Below, piece after piece: positions 22,484 to 24,889 of a stretch of DNA of 24,889 bases. Source of the stretch: Bacteroidota bacterium (lineage in GTDB: Bacteria; Bacteroidota; Bacteroidia; Bacteroidales; UBA12481). The translations under genes and the position numbers were made by a program. Location of the stretch: positions 1 to 24,889 of the forward strand of contig JAUVKA010000004.1 of NCBI GenBank assembly GCA_030592205.1, read 5' to 3'. The notes beneath the pieces were generated by a model. It ran no database searches. It was not told the origin of the DNA and saw nothing but the letters and a program-made list of their open reading frames with translations. Each line of letters opens with the position of its first letter. Positions within the stretch are counted from its first letter, which is position 1.

Positions 22484-23781
22484 ACCTTGGAATGATAGAT
22501 TTCTTTATCTCTGATTGCACAACCAGAAGCTTGGCCTCGTCGCATAAATTCTGTACAACGAGAACAGGAAATACATACTTTTTTTGGATTCAGGGAACCG
22601 TTGATCATTAGGTCCCGTGGGGCATCCGGATAAGCAAAGGCACTCCTGCCAACTCCTATTAATGAGGCCATATTTCTTCTCAAAACTCCAGCTCCTACAT
22701 AGGGGAAAAATTGCCGGAGCCAGGAATATGCGCTTCCCACCATTGGCAAATCAGGAAATTCTTGTTGAATTTCTCCAGTAATATTAATCATCCTGGCTAC
22801 ACCCTCCAAAGGATGTTCAGGGGGAGTGGCAGATCCTGAAATCCCTCGGTCGAATGGTCGGTTTACATGTGGATTGTAATATGGAATTCCCGTAGTGATA
22901 TTCCATAAGGGAACCGATTCACTCAATCCCTTTATTACAGCAAGTGGCTCAGTTAAATCATAGTTCATCGATCCATCCTCTTTCATGCCAAATCCATAGG
23001 GATAAGGAATCATATCACTGGCATTCAAGCGAATACTCCTTATGAGAGAGCTTGGAGCAGCTACCAGCTGTTTAAGCAGGGCCGTACGCTTACTGAAAGA
23101 TCCGCCATATCGACTGCCTTCCCTGGTAAAAGCTGCGATGAGTTCATGCAGGAGGTAGCCATGGGATACCTTAATATCCACCGAATCAAATCCGGCTTGC
23201 TCTGCCAGTTTTATCGCTTCAATGTAATGATCTCTGATCGTTTCCAATTCCTCATCTGTATACCTGATGGAGCATTGCTTTGATGGATCCAGGTAAGGAT
23301 TATCCGAGAAGAATTTGCCTGTCAGGATACCATCCGGCTTACTGAAGCGACCTGAATGTGTTAATTGTAACACGAGAAAAGGATTATGGGAGGATCCAAA
23401 AGAATCCACTGCCATTTTTCTGCTTGTATCAACTAAGCGCTTAAACTCATCAAGGGTTTCAGAGGTCAGCATCAACTGGGCAGGGTTGGAACGGCCTGCC
23501 TGCATAACGCTGGTGGCTTCAAACCAAATCATTCCACTGCCGCCTCTGGCATATCGGGCATATCTCCTAAAAGTTAAATCTCCCGGGGCACCATTAGCCA
23601 AACTATCAAAACCCTCCATGGGCTGAACCACCATCCTATTGGGAACTACACGGCCTGCAATATTAATCACTTCAAACAGGATGTCAAGACTCTCACTAAT
23701 AGGGATATCCAACTTCAGCTTTTCAGCCAAATGCCTGAGATCTGATAGGCTATTAATATTAAATTTTTGATGTTTAGCCAT
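22480..23781 (-). CDS. Old Yellow Enzyme-family FMN oxidoreductase with 4Fe-4S cysteines
   Basis: A 433-residue protein of the NADH:flavin oxidoreductase/OYE family. A TTG two codons upstream is in frame, but the ATG at 23781 has AGAGGA at a good distance and is preferred; it overlaps the end of the preceding gene by 8 bases. The barrel shows N-R-M-V-V-Q-P-M-E-G (FMN-binding first strand), L-V-L-Q-L-T-H-S-G-R-F, the Y-x(3)-A-I-K-L-A-E-Q-A-G-F-D-S-V-D-I-K helix-strand and H-G-Y-L-L-H-E-L. Near the C-terminus is a cysteine set C-x2-C-x2-C-x11-C as in 2,4-dienoyl-CoA reductase, which binds a 4Fe-4S cluster. It stops there and lacks the FAD/NADPH domain that the dienoyl-CoA reductases carry; the overlapping FAD gene may take that place. 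Enoate or dienoate reduction, or demethylation, are the usual reactions of the family. Confidence 0.87.
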   Translation of the reverse strand: MAKHQKFNINSLSDLRHLAEKLKLDIPISESLDILFEVINIAGRVVPNRMVVQPMEGFDSLANGAPGDLTFRRYARYARGGSGMIWFEATSVMQAGRSNPAQLMLTSETLDEFKRLVDTSRKMAVDSFGSSHNPFLVLQLTHSGRFSKPDGILTGKFFSDNPYLDPSKQCSIRYTDEELETIRDHYIEAIKLAEQAGFDSVDIKVSHGYLLHELIAAFTREGSRYGGSFSKRTALLKQLVAAPSSLIRSIRLNASDMIPYPYGFGMKEDGSMNYDLTEPLAVIKGLSESVPLWNITTGIPYYNPHVNRPFDRGISGSATPPEHPLEGVARMINITGEIQQEFPDLPMVGSAYSWLRQFFPYVGAGVLRRNMASLIGVGRSAFAYPDAPRDLMINGSLNPKKVCISCSRCTEFMRRGQASGCAIRDKEIYHSKV

Positions 23782-24757
23782 TGACAATCCTCTTCAAAGT
23801 GATTATATCCTCTCCCAACCTTTTTTCACAATGCTGCGGCCAGTCTTCTCTTGGCAGGGGTTCGCACATCCCGCTTTCCGACAGATTTTGTGATTTGGAT
23901 GCCAGATTCATGATTTTATCGAATTCACCGCTTGAAAGATCAGGAAATTCCTTTAAAAACCTGAGATCAGAAACAGGAAGATCGAATTCACCTCCGTGGT
24001 CCTCAACTGACAGGTTGATCCGTTTATCAATTCCAGAAAGTAATGAGATTATAGATTCCAGGTCCACTATTCCATCTCCCAATGCACAGGGATATGTTCG
24101 CAATCCTTTATCAATAATTGTTATTGCCCCGTCTTTTATATGTGTTGAAACAACCCAGGGCAGAATACGCTCTGTTGCAGCCAATGGATCTTCAAGCATG
24201 GTTAACAGGTTCATGGTATCCAGACATATACCAAGACTATCACCCGGAGACACATTGCACCACTCAAATACACGCAGCAATTCAAATGTGGTGAATTCAA
24301 AATGGGTTTCAATGGCAAGAACAACCTGGTGATCCCTGAGCATTTGCAATTGGGAGCTTAGTTCCTCAGCCATCTCCTCCATTAATTGCACGGTTGACAG
24401 GCTATCAGGATTCCACCTCATCAAGCCACCTGAACATGACCTGATAATCCTGGCTCCCAAAATCCTTGCTTCCTCAGCTGATTTTCGGTTAATCTCTACC
24501 AATTCCCTAATTCCCCAATTCCCTAAATCCCTGGGGATATGCTGTCCCCCTCCCCATTCCAGATACAAATTATTATCCCTGGCAAAGCGGGCTATCTCTT
24601 TCAGATATTGTGGATTACATTTTGATCTGGATACTTCATCCAAACCTGAAAATGCCACACCATCAGCCCTATGATCCAGGGCCCATTGCAAGGTTTCCAA
24701 AGGATCTAATCCTAAAGGATACAATCCGTAATTATCTATCCCAATTTTTGGCTGCAT
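23774..24757 (-). CDS. sugar phosphate isomerase/epimerase-like TIM barrel protein
   Basis: A 327-residue protein of the xylose-isomerase-like TIM barrel superfamily (AP_endonuc_2). The four usual metal ligands can be placed: Glu150 in A-I-E-T-H-F, Asp180 in C-L-D-T-M-N, His206 in S-T-H-I-K-D-G and Glu252 in S-V-E-D-H-G-G. No signal peptide. Family members isomerise or epimerise keto sugars, dehydrate inosose (IolE), or act in 3-keto-glycoside and C-glycoside cleavage. It starts 6 bases after the partial gene at the window edge and overlaps the OYE-type gene by 8 bases, so it is in the same operon. The last 60 or so residues are charged and lie outside the barrel core. The exact reaction is unknown. 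Confidence 0.85.
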   Translation of the reverse strand: MQPKIGIDNYGLYPLGLDPLETLQWALDHRADGVAFSGLDEVSRSKCNPQYLKEIARFARDNNLYLEWGGGQHIPRDLGNWGIRELVEINRKSAEEARILGARIIRSCSGGLMRWNPDSLSTVQLMEEMAEELSSQLQMLRDHQVVLAIETHFEFTTFELLRVFEWCNVSPGDSLGICLDTMNLLTMLEDPLAATERILPWVVSTHIKDGAITIIDKGLRTYPCALGDGIVDLESIISLLSGIDKRINLSVEDHGGEFDLPVSDLRFLKEFPDLSSGEFDKIMNLASKSQNLSESGMCEPLPREDWPQHCEKRLGEDIITLKRIVNG

Positions 24758-24763
24758 ATCACT

Positions 24764-24889
24764 TTAGTAAATTGGTTCACCCGCTTTCCTTTCAATGTAA
24801 TCATGATCGATAAAAGGCTCTTCCTCAATATGTCGATTCATCAAATCCATTCTTTTTACCAGCAATTCGCTCATATTATTACCATAAAC
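24764..24889 (-). CDS. C-terminal end of an unrecognised gene, cut by window edge
   Basis: The last 41 codons of a gene that continues beyond the window. They are open in the frame that ends at the TAA at 24766-24764, and give a charged tail with K-R-M-D-L-M-N-R-H-I-E-E-E-P-F and R-K-A-G-E-P-I-Y at the end. The stop is 6 bases from the start of the TIM-barrel gene, with the same direction, so it is the upstream member of the operon. An ATG near 24874 could start a 36-residue peptide by itself, but the frame is open to the edge. I do not recognise the family. Confidence 0.6.
   Translation of the reverse strand, partial: VYGNNMSELLVKRMDLMNRHIEEEPFIDHDYIERKAGEPIY

Noticed and set aside
23779..23787. 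TTG at 23787 as the start of the OYE-type protein
   Set aside because: The ATG at 23781 has a well-placed AGAGGA and gives a normal N-terminus; the TTG adds only two residues and lies on the ribosome binding site.
23781..24332. A 183-codon + strand frame
   Set aside because: It is the antisense shadow of the TIM-barrel isomerase gene, whose metal ligands and operon overlaps show that the - strand is coding. Serine- and arginine-rich composition is typical of such shadows.

Overview
The window looks like a chromosomal segment of a Bacteroidota bacterium, probably of the Bacteroidales/Marinilabiliales type. The clues are a perfect Bacteroidota-type -7 promoter element (TATCTTTG) upstream of nrfH, a DUF4249-like protein beside a lipoprotein with acidic residues after the lipobox cysteine, futalosine-pathway menaquinone genes, a split LanB pair, an alginate-export-like porin and an AT-rich base composition. 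Genus-level assignment is inference.

Layout. (1) 1-1356, + strand: the 3' end of a DUF4249-like gene and a small lipoprotein. (2) 6174-1487, - strand: mqnB and mqnD (futalosine route to menaquinone), followed by a split class I lanthipeptide dehydratase, whose two genes overlap by ATGA; no precursor peptide or cyclase is visible. (3) 6264-9543, + strand: folE, fabD and a secreted M1-family metallopeptidase. folE sits behind a perfect 11-bp inverted repeat whose right arm contains its ribosome binding site. (4) 10310-9675, - strand: a stand-alone four-helix membrane protein built of two similar halves. (5) 13916-10549, - strand: nrfH, nrfA and an alginate-export-like outer-membrane porin that is interrupted by an in-frame TGA at codon 37. 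Upstream of nrfH are a -7 element and a GTAAC-N4-GTTAC dyad about 40 bp upstream of the predicted start of transcription. (6) 24889-14224, - strand: nine genes in one direction, with the first gene cut by the window edge. They are a TIM-barrel sugar isomerase/epimerase, an Old Yellow Enzyme-type FMN/4Fe-4S oxidoreductase, a FAD flavoprotein, an SDR, a Gfo/Idh/MocA oxidoreductase, a uroporphyrinogen-decarboxylase-like protein, a secreted heparinase II/III-like lyase and a KDPG/KHG-type aldolase.

How they work together. MqnB and MqnD make menaquinone precursors, and menaquinol is the electron donor for NrfHA, which reduces nitrite to ammonium. The long - strand cluster looks like a catabolic pathway for a glycan or glycoside: a secreted lyase releases an acidic sugar, a set of redox enzymes and an isomerase remodel it, and an aldolase cleaves it. 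The substrate cannot be told from sequence alone; the combination of OYE, FAD flavoprotein and UroD-like protein is not one I recognise from a described pathway.

The spacers carry many short tandem repeats with 7- or 8-base period (units such as GTTATTC, GGTTGCG, CAAGCCT, AAATGAC, AATCAGAG). Several of them run into the stop codons of the adjoining genes. I see no tRNA, rRNA, CRISPR array, insertion sequence or phage gene.
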